From: an uncultured Prevotellaceae bacterium
GTDB taxonomy: Bacteria > Bacteroidota > Bacteroidia > Bacteroidales > Bacteroidaceae
Length of the DNA stretch: 64,000 nt
Direction of reading: 5' to 3'
Assembly: GCA_902779455.1 (NCBI GenBank)
Contig: CACZBS010000013.1
Coordinates: forward strand, 1 to 64,000
Position numbers and translations under genes: made by a program. The notes beneath the pieces were generated by a model. That model was not told the origin of the DNA, did no database searches, and worked only from the letters and a program-made list of their open reading frames with translations. Below are positions 9,143-18,200 of this stretch, in pieces; the stretch's first letter is position 1; each line of letters starts with the position of its first letter.

Positions 9143-9212
9143 CAAATTATCCGTCTAAAACGGACAAACTGTAGAAGTTTTTTTGACTAATCAGAAAAAA
9201 AAGGCGCAAAAA

Positions 9213-9244
9213 TTTGCGGGAAAGAAAAAAATGTCGTACCTTTG
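9213..9244 (+). promoter_or_regulatory. Promoter of the tRNA-Ser/tRNA-Glu cluster
   Basis: TTTG (9213-9216), 20 bases, then TACCTTTG (9237-9244): an exact match to the Bacteroidetes vegetative sigma factor promoter, 48 bases before the tRNA-Ser. Confidence 0.75.
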
Positions 9245-9291
9245 CACCCGCATTTAAGCGAAAGTGCACACAATCGGTGGCACGCTGCCGA

Positions 9292-9378
9292 GGAAGTTTG
9301 GGTGAGTGGCTGAAACCAGTAGTTTGCTAAACTGCCGTACGGGTGACTGTACCGGGGGTTCGAATCCCCCAGCTTCCG
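9292..9378 (+). tRNA. tRNA-Ser(GCT)
   Basis: An 87-base class II tRNA. Acceptor GGAAGTT pairs with AGCTTCC, the anticodon loop TTGCTAA carries GCT, the variable arm is long, and the T-arm is GGGGGTTCGAATCCCCC. CCA is not encoded. Confidence 0.93.
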
Positions 9379-9442
9379 CTTAGACATTTCAAAACTGAAA
9401 ATTGCCTGGCCATTCAAACAGGTTTGATGGCGCTCGCAGAAC

Positions 9443-9514
9443 GGTCGGTTCATCTAACGGTTAGGATACAAGATTCTCAATCTTGGCATAAGGGTTCGAT
9501 TCCCTTACCGACTA
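9443..9514 (+). tRNA. tRNA-Glu(CTC), copy 1
   Basis: 72 bases; acceptor GGTCGGT/ACCGACT, anticodon stem CAAGA/TCTTG with loop TTCTCAA (anticodon CTC), T-arm AAGGGTTCGATTCCCTT. CCA is not encoded. Confidence 0.92.
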
Positions 9515-9545
9515 CAAAACAGACTTTCCCTTCTAATCATTAACT

Positions 9546-9617
9546 GGTCGGTTCATCTAACGGTTAGGATACAAGATTCTCAATCTTGGCATAAGGGTTC
9601 GATTCCCTTACCGACTA
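9546..9617 (+). tRNA. tRNA-Glu(CTC), copy 2
   Basis: Identical in sequence to the copy 31 bases upstream; a tandem duplication, probably in one transcript with the tRNA-Ser. Confidence 0.92.
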
Positions 9618-9636
9618 CAACACAGAGTGAATAATG

Positions 9637-9659
9637 AGGCCCGGCGAGGGTCTTTTTTT
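9637..9659 (+). terminator. Terminator of the tRNA cluster
   Basis: A six-pair stem aggccc/gggtct with a five-base loop is followed by seven T. Confidence 0.65.
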
Positions 9660-9704
9660 GTATTTACAATAATCAAGACAACGACTTGGGACGGATGACT
9701 AATA

Positions 9705-9862
9705 ATACAGACCCCACCCCCTACCCCTCCCCTTGAAGGGAGGGGAGAAAGCCTCCCCCAACCCCTCCAAAGGAGGGGAGCAGCTACCGCACTGCCCGTC
9801 GCGGATGACGGCGCAGCTGCTCCCCTCCCTTCAAGGGGAGGGGTCGGGGGTGGGGTCTGTAT
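9705..9862. repeat. GC-rich TIR repeat element
   Basis: A 158-base unit with matching inverted ends (atacagaccccacccc on both sides) and internal CCTCCCCTTGAAGGGAGGGG-type blocks. It abuts the start of tcdA and separates it from the tRNA cluster. Confidence 0.75.
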
Positions 9863-9900
9863 CTTCTCTCCAAGTTCTTATTTTAACGTTTAATATTAAG

Positions 9901-10635
9901 ATGCAGGATCAATTCGCAAGGACACGGATGCTCTTCGGCGACGAGGCACTGGCGACGCTGGCAGGGAGCCGCGTGGCGGTCTTCGGCGTGGGCGGCGTGG
10001 GCGGCTACGTCGTCGAGGTGCTGGCCCGCAGCGGCGTGGGCGCGCTCGACCTGATAGACAACGACCGCGTCAGCATCACCAACATCAACCGCCAGATCAT
10101 TGCCCTGACGTCGACCATCGGACAGTTCAAGGTCGACGTGGCCAGGGAGCGCATCCGCGACATCAACCCGGAGTGCAGGGTGACGACCTACCGCCAGTTC
10201 TACCTGCCGGAAAATGCCGACACGATCGACCTCAGCGCCTACGACTACGTCGTCGACTGCATCGACACCGTCACGGCCAAGCTGGAGCTCATCCGCCGCT
10301 GCAAACGCCTGGGCGTGAGGATCATATCGTCAATGGGCGCGGCCAACAAGATAGACCCGACGGCCTTCCGCGTGGCCGACATCAGCAAGACGAACATCGA
10401 CCCGCTGGCCAAGATCATCCGCAAGAAACTGCGCAAGGAGGGCATCACGGACGTCAAGGTGGTCTTCAGCGAGGAGGAGCCCATGACGCCCCTACCCCAG
10501 CCCACCACCGAGGAGAAGGAGGAGACCGGGGAGCCGACGCCGCGGCGCTCCACACCGGCCTCGAATGCCTTCGTGCCGGCCGCCGCAGGACTCGTCGTGG
10601 GCGGCACGGTGGTTAAAGACCTGATCGGACTATGA
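9901..10635 (+). CDS. tcdA: tRNA threonylcarbamoyladenosine dehydratase TcdA
   Basis: A 244-residue E1/ThiF-fold enzyme that cyclises t6A37 to ct6A in ANN-decoding tRNAs in an ATP-dependent step. The nucleotide-binding loop GVGGVGGYVVEVLARSGVG lies near residues 28-46, followed by DLIDNDRVSITNINRQ and DYVVDCIDTVTAKLEL, all typical of the CsdL/TcdA family. The ATG at 9901 is used; upstream in-frame sequence is only the GC-rich repeat. The stop overlaps the next start codon by four bases (ATGA), so it is translationally coupled to a second tRNA-modification gene. Confidence 0.93.
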   Translation: MQDQFARTRMLFGDEALATLAGSRVAVFGVGGVGGYVVEVLARSGVGALDLIDNDRVSITNINRQIIALTSTIGQFKVDVARERIRDINPECRVTTYRQFYLPENADTIDLSAYDYVVDCIDTVTAKLELIRRCKRLGVRIISSMGAANKIDPTAFRVADISKTNIDPLAKIIRKKLRKEGITDVKVVFSEEEPMTPLPQPTTEEKEETGEPTPRRSTPASNAFVPAAAGLVVGGTVVKDLIGL

Positions 10636-11351
10636 CACTCGACGAACGCATCTGGCGACGGTTTCAGCAGGCTCTGACCGAATATCACCTGCTGGACGAC
10701 GGCGACCGCATCCTCGTGGGCCTCTCCGGCGGCAAGGACTCGCTGCTCCTGCTGGAGCTGCTGGCCCGACGGGCCCGCATCCACCGGCCGCAGTTCAGCG
10801 TGGAGGCGCTGCACGTCAGGATGGAGAACATCAGCTACGAGTCGTCGACGGACTATCTGAAGCACTTCTGCCAGCAGCTCGGCGTGCACTTCCACACGGC
10901 CACCACGCGCTTTGACCCGTCCACGGCCGACCAGCACGAGAAGCCGGCCTGCTTCCTCTGCTCATGGATGCGCCGCAAACAGCTCTTCAACGTGGCCCAG
11001 GAGCTGGGCTGCAACAAGATAGCGCTGGGCCATCATCAGGACGACATCATCCACACGACGCTGATGAACCTCTTCTTCCAGAGCCACTTCTCGCCGATGC
11101 CCGTCAGCCTCAGGATGCGCAAGATGCCGCTGACCATCATCCGCCCGCTCTGTCTGGAGCGCGAGGCCGACATCCGGGAATATGCCGAGGCCCGCCACTA
11201 TGAGAAGCAGCTGAAGACTTGTCCCTACGAGCGGGCCTCCCACCGCACGACGGCCCGCAGGCTCTTCGAAGAGATGGAGCAGCAGAACCCAGAGGTGCGC
11301 CACTCCCTGTGGAGCGCCCTGGAGCGCGACGGCCGGCTGATCCAGTCGTAG
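10632..11351 (+). CDS. TtcA-like tRNA 2-thiolation ATPase
   Basis: A 239-residue PP-loop ATPase of the TtcA/TilS superfamily. P-loop SGGKDS at about residues 33-38, CFLCSWMRRK with a CxxC pair near 113-116, and ALGHHQDDIIHT. TtcA makes 2-thiocytidine at tRNA position 32 with a [4Fe-4S] cluster. The family assignment is firm, the exact substrate inferred. It is coupled to tcdA by the ATGA overlap. Confidence 0.87.
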   Translation: MTLDERIWRRFQQALTEYHLLDDGDRILVGLSGGKDSLLLLELLARRARIHRPQFSVEALHVRMENISYESSTDYLKHFCQQLGVHFHTATTRFDPSTADQHEKPACFLCSWMRRKQLFNVAQELGCNKIALGHHQDDIIHTTLMNLFFQSHFSPMPVSLRMRKMPLTIIRPLCLEREADIREYAEARHYEKQLKTCPYERASHRTTARRLFEEMEQQNPEVRHSLWSALERDGRLIQS

Positions 11352-11505
11352 GCCACCGCCTTGTTCAATTTTTCTTTAAATTTTGACCAAATTCCCGCCG
11401 CAGACGGTTCGGTTTGCGCTTCGCAGAACATATAACGAATAGGCATAAAGTGTTAAAAGATAGAAAAATAACAATAAGAGGGTGACAAAACTCGTTTATT
11501 TTTTG

Positions 11506-11513
11506 TATCTTTG
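11506..11513 (+). promoter_or_regulatory. -7 box upstream of LysM/M23 peptidase gene
   Basis: TATCTTTG matches TAnnTTTG, 40 bases before the ATG. No good TTTG -33 at the usual spacing. Confidence 0.55.
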
Positions 11514-11553
11514 CAACCGAATATTGATTTTTTGACTCCTAAAAAAGCATTAT

Positions 11554-12495
11554 ATGAATTTGAAACAACTGAAAAAGATTGCCATCATAGCCCTCTCAGC
11601 CGTAGCAGCCATACCCGCACAGGGACAGGACCTGCTGGCCAGCCAGGCCCCCATCGACCGCAAAATGAAAGCGGTCGACTCTGTTTTCCTGCAGAAGCTC
11701 ATCCAGCAGGAAGAGGAGTGGGAATCGCCGGCCACTGACCTCTACGACGACTGGGACAACATCTTCGCACACCGCCAGACGGAGGTGCCCGACTCATTCC
11801 GCATCGACCTGCGCGACTTCTGCATGCCCACGCCCAGCCGCGTCATCACCTCGAACTTCGGACCACGCTGGGGCCGCCGCCACCAGGGACTGGACATCAA
11901 GGTCTACATCGGCGACACCATCCGGGCTGCCTTCAGCGGCAAGGTGCGCATGGTGAAATATGAGGCAAAAGGCTACGGCAAGTATGTCGTCATCCGCCAC
12001 AACAACGGACTGGAGACAATCTACGGACACATGTCGAAGCAACTGGTCAAGGAAAATCAGGACGTGCGCGCCGGCGAGCCCATCGGACTGGGCGGCAACA
12101 CGGGACGTTCGACGGGATCGCACCTGCACTTCGAGACTCGTCTCTGCGGCATGGCCCTCAACCCGGCCCTGATGTTCGACTTCCGCAACCAGGACGTCAC
12201 GGGCGACTTCTACACCTATCGTAAGCGCACCTACGCCCGCGAGCAGGCTGTGGCAACACAGCTGCGCGGCGCCAACGGACTGAACGGGTACGACCCGGCC
12301 GACGTGAACAGCCCCAACATGGGCAAGAGCACGGCCAAGAGCCAGCGTGCCGCCACACGCAACCACAAGGTGAAGCGCGGCGAGACGCTCTCGTCGATCG
12401 CCCGCAAGCACGGCACCAGCGTCAGCGCCCTCTGCAAGCTGAACCGCATCAAGCAGTCGGTGAAGCTGCGCCCGGGACAGATTCTGAAATACTGA
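11554..12495 (+). CDS. Secreted M23 metallopeptidase with LysM domain
   Basis: Predicted periplasmic peptidoglycan endopeptidase of 313 residues. Signal peptide about 1-25 (AIIALSAVAAIPAQG). The M23/LytM domain covers about 95-210 with zinc-binding HQGLD and HLHFE motifs. A C-terminal LysM (about 268-313; VKRGETLSSIARKHGTSVSA) should bind peptidoglycan. The family acts in cell-wall remodelling and daughter-cell separation. It stands alone, with a word-repeat hairpin starting a few bases after its stop. Confidence 0.92.
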   Translation: MNLKQLKKIAIIALSAVAAIPAQGQDLLASQAPIDRKMKAVDSVFLQKLIQQEEEWESPATDLYDDWDNIFAHRQTEVPDSFRIDLRDFCMPTPSRVITSNFGPRWGRRHQGLDIKVYIGDTIRAAFSGKVRMVKYEAKGYGKYVVIRHNNGLETIYGHMSKQLVKENQDVRAGEPIGLGGNTGRSTGSHLHFETRLCGMALNPALMFDFRNQDVTGDFYTYRKRTYAREQAVATQLRGANGLNGYDPADVNSPNMGKSTAKSQRAATRNHKVKRGETLSSIARKHGTSVSALCKLNRIKQSVKLRPGQILKY

Positions 12496-12501
12496 TCTGA
12501 G

Positions 12502-12599
12502 TGAAAGGTGAAAGATGAGAAATGAAAGATATGATTAGACTTGTGCGCGAATATTCCGCCAGCCATGTCTAATCATATCTTTCATCTTTCACCTTTCAT
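12502..12599. repeat. Word-repeat hairpin, core shared with the one at 13.6 kb
   Basis: Arm atgaaagatatgattagac (12522-12540) pairs perfectly with 12567-12585. Outer arms are built of GAAAGGTG/GAAAGATG words. The loop contains ttgtgcgcga and tccgccag. It lies between the M23 gene stop and the nuclease gene start. Confidence 0.82.
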
Positions 12600-12624
12600 C
12601 TATAATCTTAAACAATGGTTGTTT

Positions 12625-13533
12625 ATGAAAAGAATAACGACAATGATTTCGTTGTGCCTCGTGGCCCTGGCCATCGGGGCACAATCGCTTTATGTGGGCT
12701 CCTACAACGTGCGCTATCAGAACGACGGCGACGCAAGGGAGGGTAACGGATGGGCACAGCGCGGACCCGTGCTGGCTGCCTTGGTCAGCGTTGAGCATCC
12801 TGACATCTTCGGCACGCAGGAGGTGCTCAAGAGCCAGCTCGACGACCTCACGGCATGGCTGCCCGACTACGACCACATCGGAGTGGGACGCGACGACGGA
12901 CAGCACGGCGGTGAGCACGAGGCCATCTTCTACGACCGCAACCGCCTGCGGCTGCTCGACCACGGCGACTTCTGGCTCTCGGAGACGCCCGACCGCCCCA
13001 CACTGGGATGGGATGCGGCCTGCATCCGCGTCTGCACCTGGGGATGCTTCAAGGACAGGAAGACAAAACGGAAGTTTTACTTCTTCAACCTCCACATGGA
13101 CCACGTCGGCATCGTAGCCCGGCGCGAGGCGGCCAAGCTGGTGGTGCAGCGCATCGGCGAGATCTGCGACGGGAAGCCCGTCGTCCTGACCGGCGACTTC
13201 AACGTCGACCAGACGAACGAGATCTACCGGACATTCACTGAGTCTGGACTGCTCAACGACACCTACGAGCACGCCAAGGTCAGGATGGCCGAGAACGGCA
13301 CGTTCAACGCCTTCAAGCCCGACCTCAAGACCGAGAGCCGCATCGACCACATCTTCGTCAGCCCCCGCTTCCGCGTGGAGAGCTATGCCGTCCGCACCGA
13401 CGCCTACTGGGTGCCGACGGATGCCTCAGCAATGAAACAGAAAGGGAAGGACGCCCCGCAGGAGATCGACTTCGCCCGCTATGAGCGGCGCCTGCCCAGC
13501 GACCACTACCCGGTATTCGTGAGAATAAGATAA
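12625..13533 (+). CDS. Secreted endonuclease/exonuclease/phosphatase (EEP) family protein
   Basis: A 302-residue metal-dependent phosphodiesterase fold with signal peptide MKRITTMISLCLVALAIGAQ. All EEP catalytic motifs are visible: SYNVRY, GTQEVL, LHMDHVG, LTGDFNVD, SRIDHIFV and PSDHYPV. Substrate could be nucleic acid, sugar phosphate or phospholipid. The start was placed at the ATG just before the signal peptide, after the upstream hairpin. It converges on an OB-fold lipoprotein/TonB receptor pair, which makes nucleic-acid scavenging a reasonable guess. Both flanks carry the same hairpin core. Confidence 0.88.
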   Translation: MKRITTMISLCLVALAIGAQSLYVGSYNVRYQNDGDAREGNGWAQRGPVLAALVSVEHPDIFGTQEVLKSQLDDLTAWLPDYDHIGVGRDDGQHGGEHEAIFYDRNRLRLLDHGDFWLSETPDRPTLGWDAACIRVCTWGCFKDRKTKRKFYFFNLHMDHVGIVARREAAKLVVQRIGEICDGKPVVLTGDFNVDQTNEIYRTFTESGLLNDTYEHAKVRMAENGTFNAFKPDLKTESRIDHIFVSPRFRVESYAVRTDAYWVPTDASAMKQKGKDAPQEIDFARYERRLPSDHYPVFVRIR

Positions 13534-13655
13534 AAGATAAGAGATAAAAGATAAGAGATGAAAAGTGAAAGATGAAAGATATGATTAGACTTGTGCGCGA
13601 TTTTTCTGCCAGTCAAGTCAAATCATATCTTTCATCTTTCACTTTTCACTTTTCA
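13522..13655. repeat. Word-repeat hairpin between convergent genes
   Basis: AGATAA(A/G) words begin inside the last codons of the nuclease gene (AGA TAA) and continue to 13556. An inverted repeat then follows, whose 26-base arm (aaaagtgaaagatgaaagat and onward) matches 13620-13645 in reverse complement. The loop gtgcgcgatttttctgccag nearly matches that of the 12.5-kb copy. Confidence 0.82.
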
Positions 13656-13667
13656 ATTAGGAAAGCC

Positions 13668-15230
13668 TCATTGGGCCTTCTCATGTGAGAAATAGATACC
13701 ATTGCTGAGCTGGGCTGCACCATTGTGTTCAGCACGGACACCGATGACCGACAGGCGGTCGCCAGCTTCGATACCCAGTTTCTCAAACAAGCCCTTGCGG
13801 AAATCGCCCGTGGCACCCCATCCGGGATAGCAACCATAGACGTAGACGGTGCCCGTCTCGTCAGTGAGGTTCACGTTGCCGTAGACAGCATTGGCGATGC
13901 TCTCAATCGTACCCGTGAGACGATAGTAGACGTCGGCAGCAGGCTCCTTGGCCAGGAACTCGGCAATGGTGACCTCCGTCACGACGTGGTCGAGACGTTC
14001 AAACTGTCCGCTGACCATCTGGGCATTGCCGTTATAGGCACCACGCTTACCGACAACGGTGACGACGTCGCCCGCCTTGGCCCCCGACTCGATGAAGCCC
14101 TCGGCACGATAGACAAGGGTCTTGCCGGAATAGTCCTGGATATAGAAGCTCTTGCCCTGGCGGTCGCTGGTGTAGAGCTCGGTGATGACACCCGTAAGAC
14201 GATACTGGTCCTCGCCCTCGGCAGCGGCCAGGAAGTCAGCCACCGACACGTCGGCCACGCCTCCCAGCTGTGAGAACGTATAGCTGACTTCCGACTTGGT
14301 GTCGTCCTTGAAGGAGCTGAAATTGATCTGTCCCGAACGGGCGTTAGCCTCGTTGGGCGACACCAGGAAACGGAAGACGGCCGTATCGGCATCGCCGCTG
14401 ATATACTTCGAGTCAAGATAGCTCAACCAGCTACGGCAGTCTTCGGGGATAGAGAAGAAGACACCATTGCCCTTGTAGCTCACCTTCACCTCCATCTCGC
14501 CGCCGGTCTTGGCAATCGTGGCAGCCTCCGACTCGACCTTGACGAGCGACTTCTTGACCTCGATAATGGTGACGTCGACAAACTGGTTGACGCCCTTATA
14601 CTGGCTCGTACCACCCTCGATGGTCACCTCGTCGCCGATGTCGAGACCCCAGCTCTTGATGGGATAGTTCTTCAGCTTGCCGTTCTTGTCGGCCGTGCCG
14701 TAGACGATGATTTCGCCAGTGGCATCCTTCAGGTAGTAGTTGCCATACTGCTCATAGTTGCTATACCAGCGCGAGATGACACCCTTCACGCGATAGGACG
14801 GACCGGCCGGACCAGCCAGCACCTCGGCAATGGTAGCCTCGGTGGGGTCGAGCGAGCCCTGACGGACGATGACGAACTGCTTCTTGCCACCGGCAGAGAT
14901 CTGCAGCTCTGCTTCGCGGCCGCCCTCAGTAGCATCGGCATGGAAGGTGACGCGGCTCTCGCCGTTGGCGCCTGAGAGCACGTCGGCCGTCAGCCATGCA
15001 GGCAGAGCCTGATAGTTGGGCTCATTCTTGCTGCCCAGATTGAACACCTGGTCGAACTGCCAGGCACCGCTGGCCGTGATGGTGATGGTGGCATCGCCGC
15101 CGGCCACAGGTATCGAGACGTAGGTCTTGTCGATCTGGATGGCGTCCAGCGAGCCGATCTCGTCGTCGTCGGTACAAGCCGTAAAGAGCAGTGCCGACAG
15201 GAGTGCGCAGAAAATATATCTTAGTTTCAT
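13668..15230 (-). CDS. Lipoprotein with BACON-like and OB-fold domains
   Basis: A 520-residue predicted outer-membrane lipoprotein: signal with lipobox LLFTAC (Cys19) and acidic +2 region TDDDE favouring surface export. A BACON-like domain (about 32-128) is followed by an OB-fold domain (about 133-230; YRVKGVISRWYSNYE, YYLKDATGEIIVYG), a second BACON-like segment, and two further OB-fold domains (QYRLTGVITELYTS; YYRLTGTIESIANA), resembling DUF5689/DUF6359-type modules. It lies 24 bases behind an Oar-like TonB receptor gene and probably serves as its surface-exposed ligand-binding partner, as SusD does for SusC. Ligand unknown. Confidence 0.8.
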   Translation of the reverse strand: MKLRYIFCALLSALLFTACTDDDEIGSLDAIQIDKTYVSIPVAGGDATITITASGAWQFDQVFNLGSKNEPNYQALPAWLTADVLSGANGESRVTFHADATEGGREAELQISAGGKKQFVIVRQGSLDPTEATIAEVLAGPAGPSYRVKGVISRWYSNYEQYGNYYLKDATGEIIVYGTADKNGKLKNYPIKSWGLDIGDEVTIEGGTSQYKGVNQFVDVTIIEVKKSLVKVESEAATIAKTGGEMEVKVSYKGNGVFFSIPEDCRSWLSYLDSKYISGDADTAVFRFLVSPNEANARSGQINFSSFKDDTKSEVSYTFSQLGGVADVSVADFLAAAEGEDQYRLTGVITELYTSDRQGKSFYIQDYSGKTLVYRAEGFIESGAKAGDVVTVVGKRGAYNGNAQMVSGQFERLDHVVTEVTIAEFLAKEPAADVYYRLTGTIESIANAVYGNVNLTDETGTVYVYGCYPGWGATGDFRKGLFEKLGIEAGDRLSVIGVRAEHNGAAQLSNGIYFSHEKAQ

Positions 15231-15254
15231 AGCTTTGTTCTCCTTTATTTATGA

Positions 15255-18200
15255 TTAGTTAAACATGTATTTGATACCGATAGAGGCATACCAGCACTGG
15301 CCGATGGTGTGGTAGGGGATCCACGTCTTGGTGTTTCCGCTGACGGCCTTGGGTGTCGAGAAGACGGCGTAGCCCTGTGCGTCGGTGCTCTCATACTTGA
15401 GGATGCGGCCCGAGTTGAGCTCGGGGTTCATATACTTGCTGACGCCCCAAGCCGAGTTGAAGAGGTTGAGCAAGTTCTTCACGTCGAGCGACAGCTGCAG
15501 GCGGTGCATCGTGCGGCCCAGGTTGACCTTGAAGTCGTGCTTATAGCCGAAGTCGATGCGGTGGACCCAAGGCGAATAGACGCTGTAGCCCTCGGCATAC
15601 TCACCCTGATGATTCTTCAGGTAGCCGTCGTTGTGGACATACTGCATGAAGCGGTCCATGTCGTCCTTCGAGGCGAAACGGAACTGTCCGGAGCCCTGGA
15701 CGGCACCGTTCTCATAGTAGCTGGCCTGACCGTCAGTGGGCACGTAGACAGCGTCGTAGTTGTAGCCGTCGCCGTTCATGTCGTTGGCCAGGAGATACGA
15801 CTCGCAGTAGCCGCCGCGCCATGTCTCATAGATGAGCGAGTAGTGGTTGCCGCTCTTGTCGTGGATCGTAGCGTTGGCCACGATGCGGTCCGGCGTGACA
15901 TACTGCGAGTTGTGCAGCTTGATGTTGTTCGGGCCGGCCACGGTGGGCACGTAGGTGAAAGCTGACTCGGCGTTGGAGCCGGGCATGCCGGTGATCTCCT
16001 TCGAGACGGTGTGGGTGTAGGCCGCCATCAGCGAGATCCACTCGGCGGGCTGAGCCGTCAGCGTCAGGTTGGCACTCCATCCGTAGCCCTTCGAGGTGTT
16101 CTCCAGGACGAAGGCCTTGGTAGCGGTGCGGAAGGTGGAGGGATAGACGGGACGGTTGTCGACGCCGTTCCAGCGTGCGAAGCCCTCAGCGGGAAGCATG
16201 CTCCAGTCGGAGAGGCAGACGGCATTGATGGTCTTGTTGAAGATACCCTCAGCCGTGACGGTGAAGGGGAACGAGACGGGCAGCTGGTAGTCGACGGCCA
16301 GCGACGTTTTCCATACCTGCGGCATCTTGAACTCGGGGTCGACGGCCGAGATGCTCGAGGGCACGGTGCCGTCCTCGGGGCGCACCGTGTTGGGATAGCC
16401 CAGCGAGAGGAGCTTCTCCTTGAGGGCCTCGATGGTGGCGTGGCCGTTGGCGTCGGTGACCAGTCCGCCGGCAAACTCGCTCATGCTGAAGCCCCGCTTC
16501 TCGGCGTTGGCAGCATTGATCTGGGCATTATACTGCACCAGACCGCCGTTGGTCGGCATGTTAGTGAAGAAGACGAGGGGCAGACGGCCTGAGAAGAGGC
16601 CCGTACCACCACGCACCTTGAGCAACTTGTCGCCGAAGACGTCGTAGGTGAAGCCCAGACGGGGCGACAGGGTAATGCTCGTCTTGGGCCACTTGCCGGT
16701 GTCGATGTGGCGACCGTTGTAGTCGAGGTCGTAGATGGCCTTGTTGGTCATCAGGTCGTTATTGTTGAAGAACAGGCCGTCGATGCGGGTGCCGTAGTTG
16801 AGCTTGAAGCGCTCCGTCACGTTCCAGTCGTCCTGCAGATAGAGTCCGGCCTTATTGAACTGGACACGGGCTGCGGGCTTCGACTCGCCGTCGTAGCCGT
16901 AAGTCAGGTTGACAATCTCAGGCGTAGCGCCGCTGAGGAAGTCGTCGAGGCTCGTATAGCGGTAGTATCCTGTGCCGCTACGCATGTACTGGTTGTCGGC
17001 CATCTGATGTTCGAACATGACGCCGCCGGTAATCTTGTGTGCCCCGAGGTAATAGGTCAGGTCGTCCTTCAGGTTCCAGATGGTGTTGTGCACGGCGTTG
17101 TTCCATGTGAAGAGCTCATAGCCCAGTGCGATGTAGTTGTCGCCGTCCTCGAGGATGTCGATGTGCGGGAACTCGCTGGAGTTCGAGCCGCGCACGTCGT
17201 CGAGCTTCGAGAATGTAGCCAGGAACTGATTCGACAGGTTGTCTGTCAGCCGACTGTTGAGGTCGAATGAGAACGAGTGGACGATGTTCTCCATCGAGTA
17301 CATCGTGTTGGCATACGACATGGAGTAGTCCGACATACGGTCGTGGACGGCCTGCGTGCCGCCATCCATCGACGTACGGTTGGGCGAGTTCCAGACGTTG
17401 TTCTTCGTGTAGTTATAGCGCAGGGCCAGGTGATGGCGGTCGCTGATGTTCCAGTCCAGTCGGGCCAGCAGCTTGTAGTTGTTCTCGTCGGCAGGGAAGT
17501 TGGTCCATGAGCCGGTGTTGTAGCCATACTTGTCGAAGACGTGGTTCGACACCTTCTCCAGGTCGCTCAGCGTGGTGCGCGAGATGTAGTTGTCGGGATC
17601 AGCCACACCGTCCGTAGAGCCGTGCCAACGGTTGACCACGGTCGGGCGCTTGAGCATTTCGCCGTTGACGAAGAAGAAGAGTTTGTCCTTGATGATAGGT
17701 CCGCCGAGGGTCAGTCCGTAGGTGGTCTGCTGTTCCTTCTCGCGGGCGCCGGCTACCGTCTCACGCTCCACGGCGTCGCCCCGGAGGTTCTCGTTCTGGT
17801 GGTAGACATAGGCCGATCCGCGGAACGTGTTCGTGCCCGACTTGGTGATGGCATTCACGCCGCCGCCGATGAAGTTGGTCTGACGCACATCGAAGGGCGA
17901 GATGACCACCTGCAGCTCCTCGATGGCATCGATCGAGATGGGGTTGCCGCCGCCGGGGAGGCTCGACGACAGACCGAAGTTGTTGTTGAAGTTGGCACCG
18001 TCGACGGTGAAGTTGGCCAGTCGGCCGTCCGAGCCGACGAAGCTCATGCCGTTGCCGCCGTAGGGCGAGAGTCGGGTCACGTCGGTGATGGCTCGGCTGA
18101 CCGTCGGCAGGTTGACGATCTGCTGGCTGGTGATGTTGGTCGAGGCGCCCGTCTTCTCGGCAGCAAACTTCGAGGCCTTGCCGCTGACGACGATCTCGGT

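Noticed and set aside
9733..9900. 56-residue N-terminal extension of TcdA
   Set aside because: It is encoded by the GC-rich TIR repeat; the family begins near MQDQFARTRMLFG.
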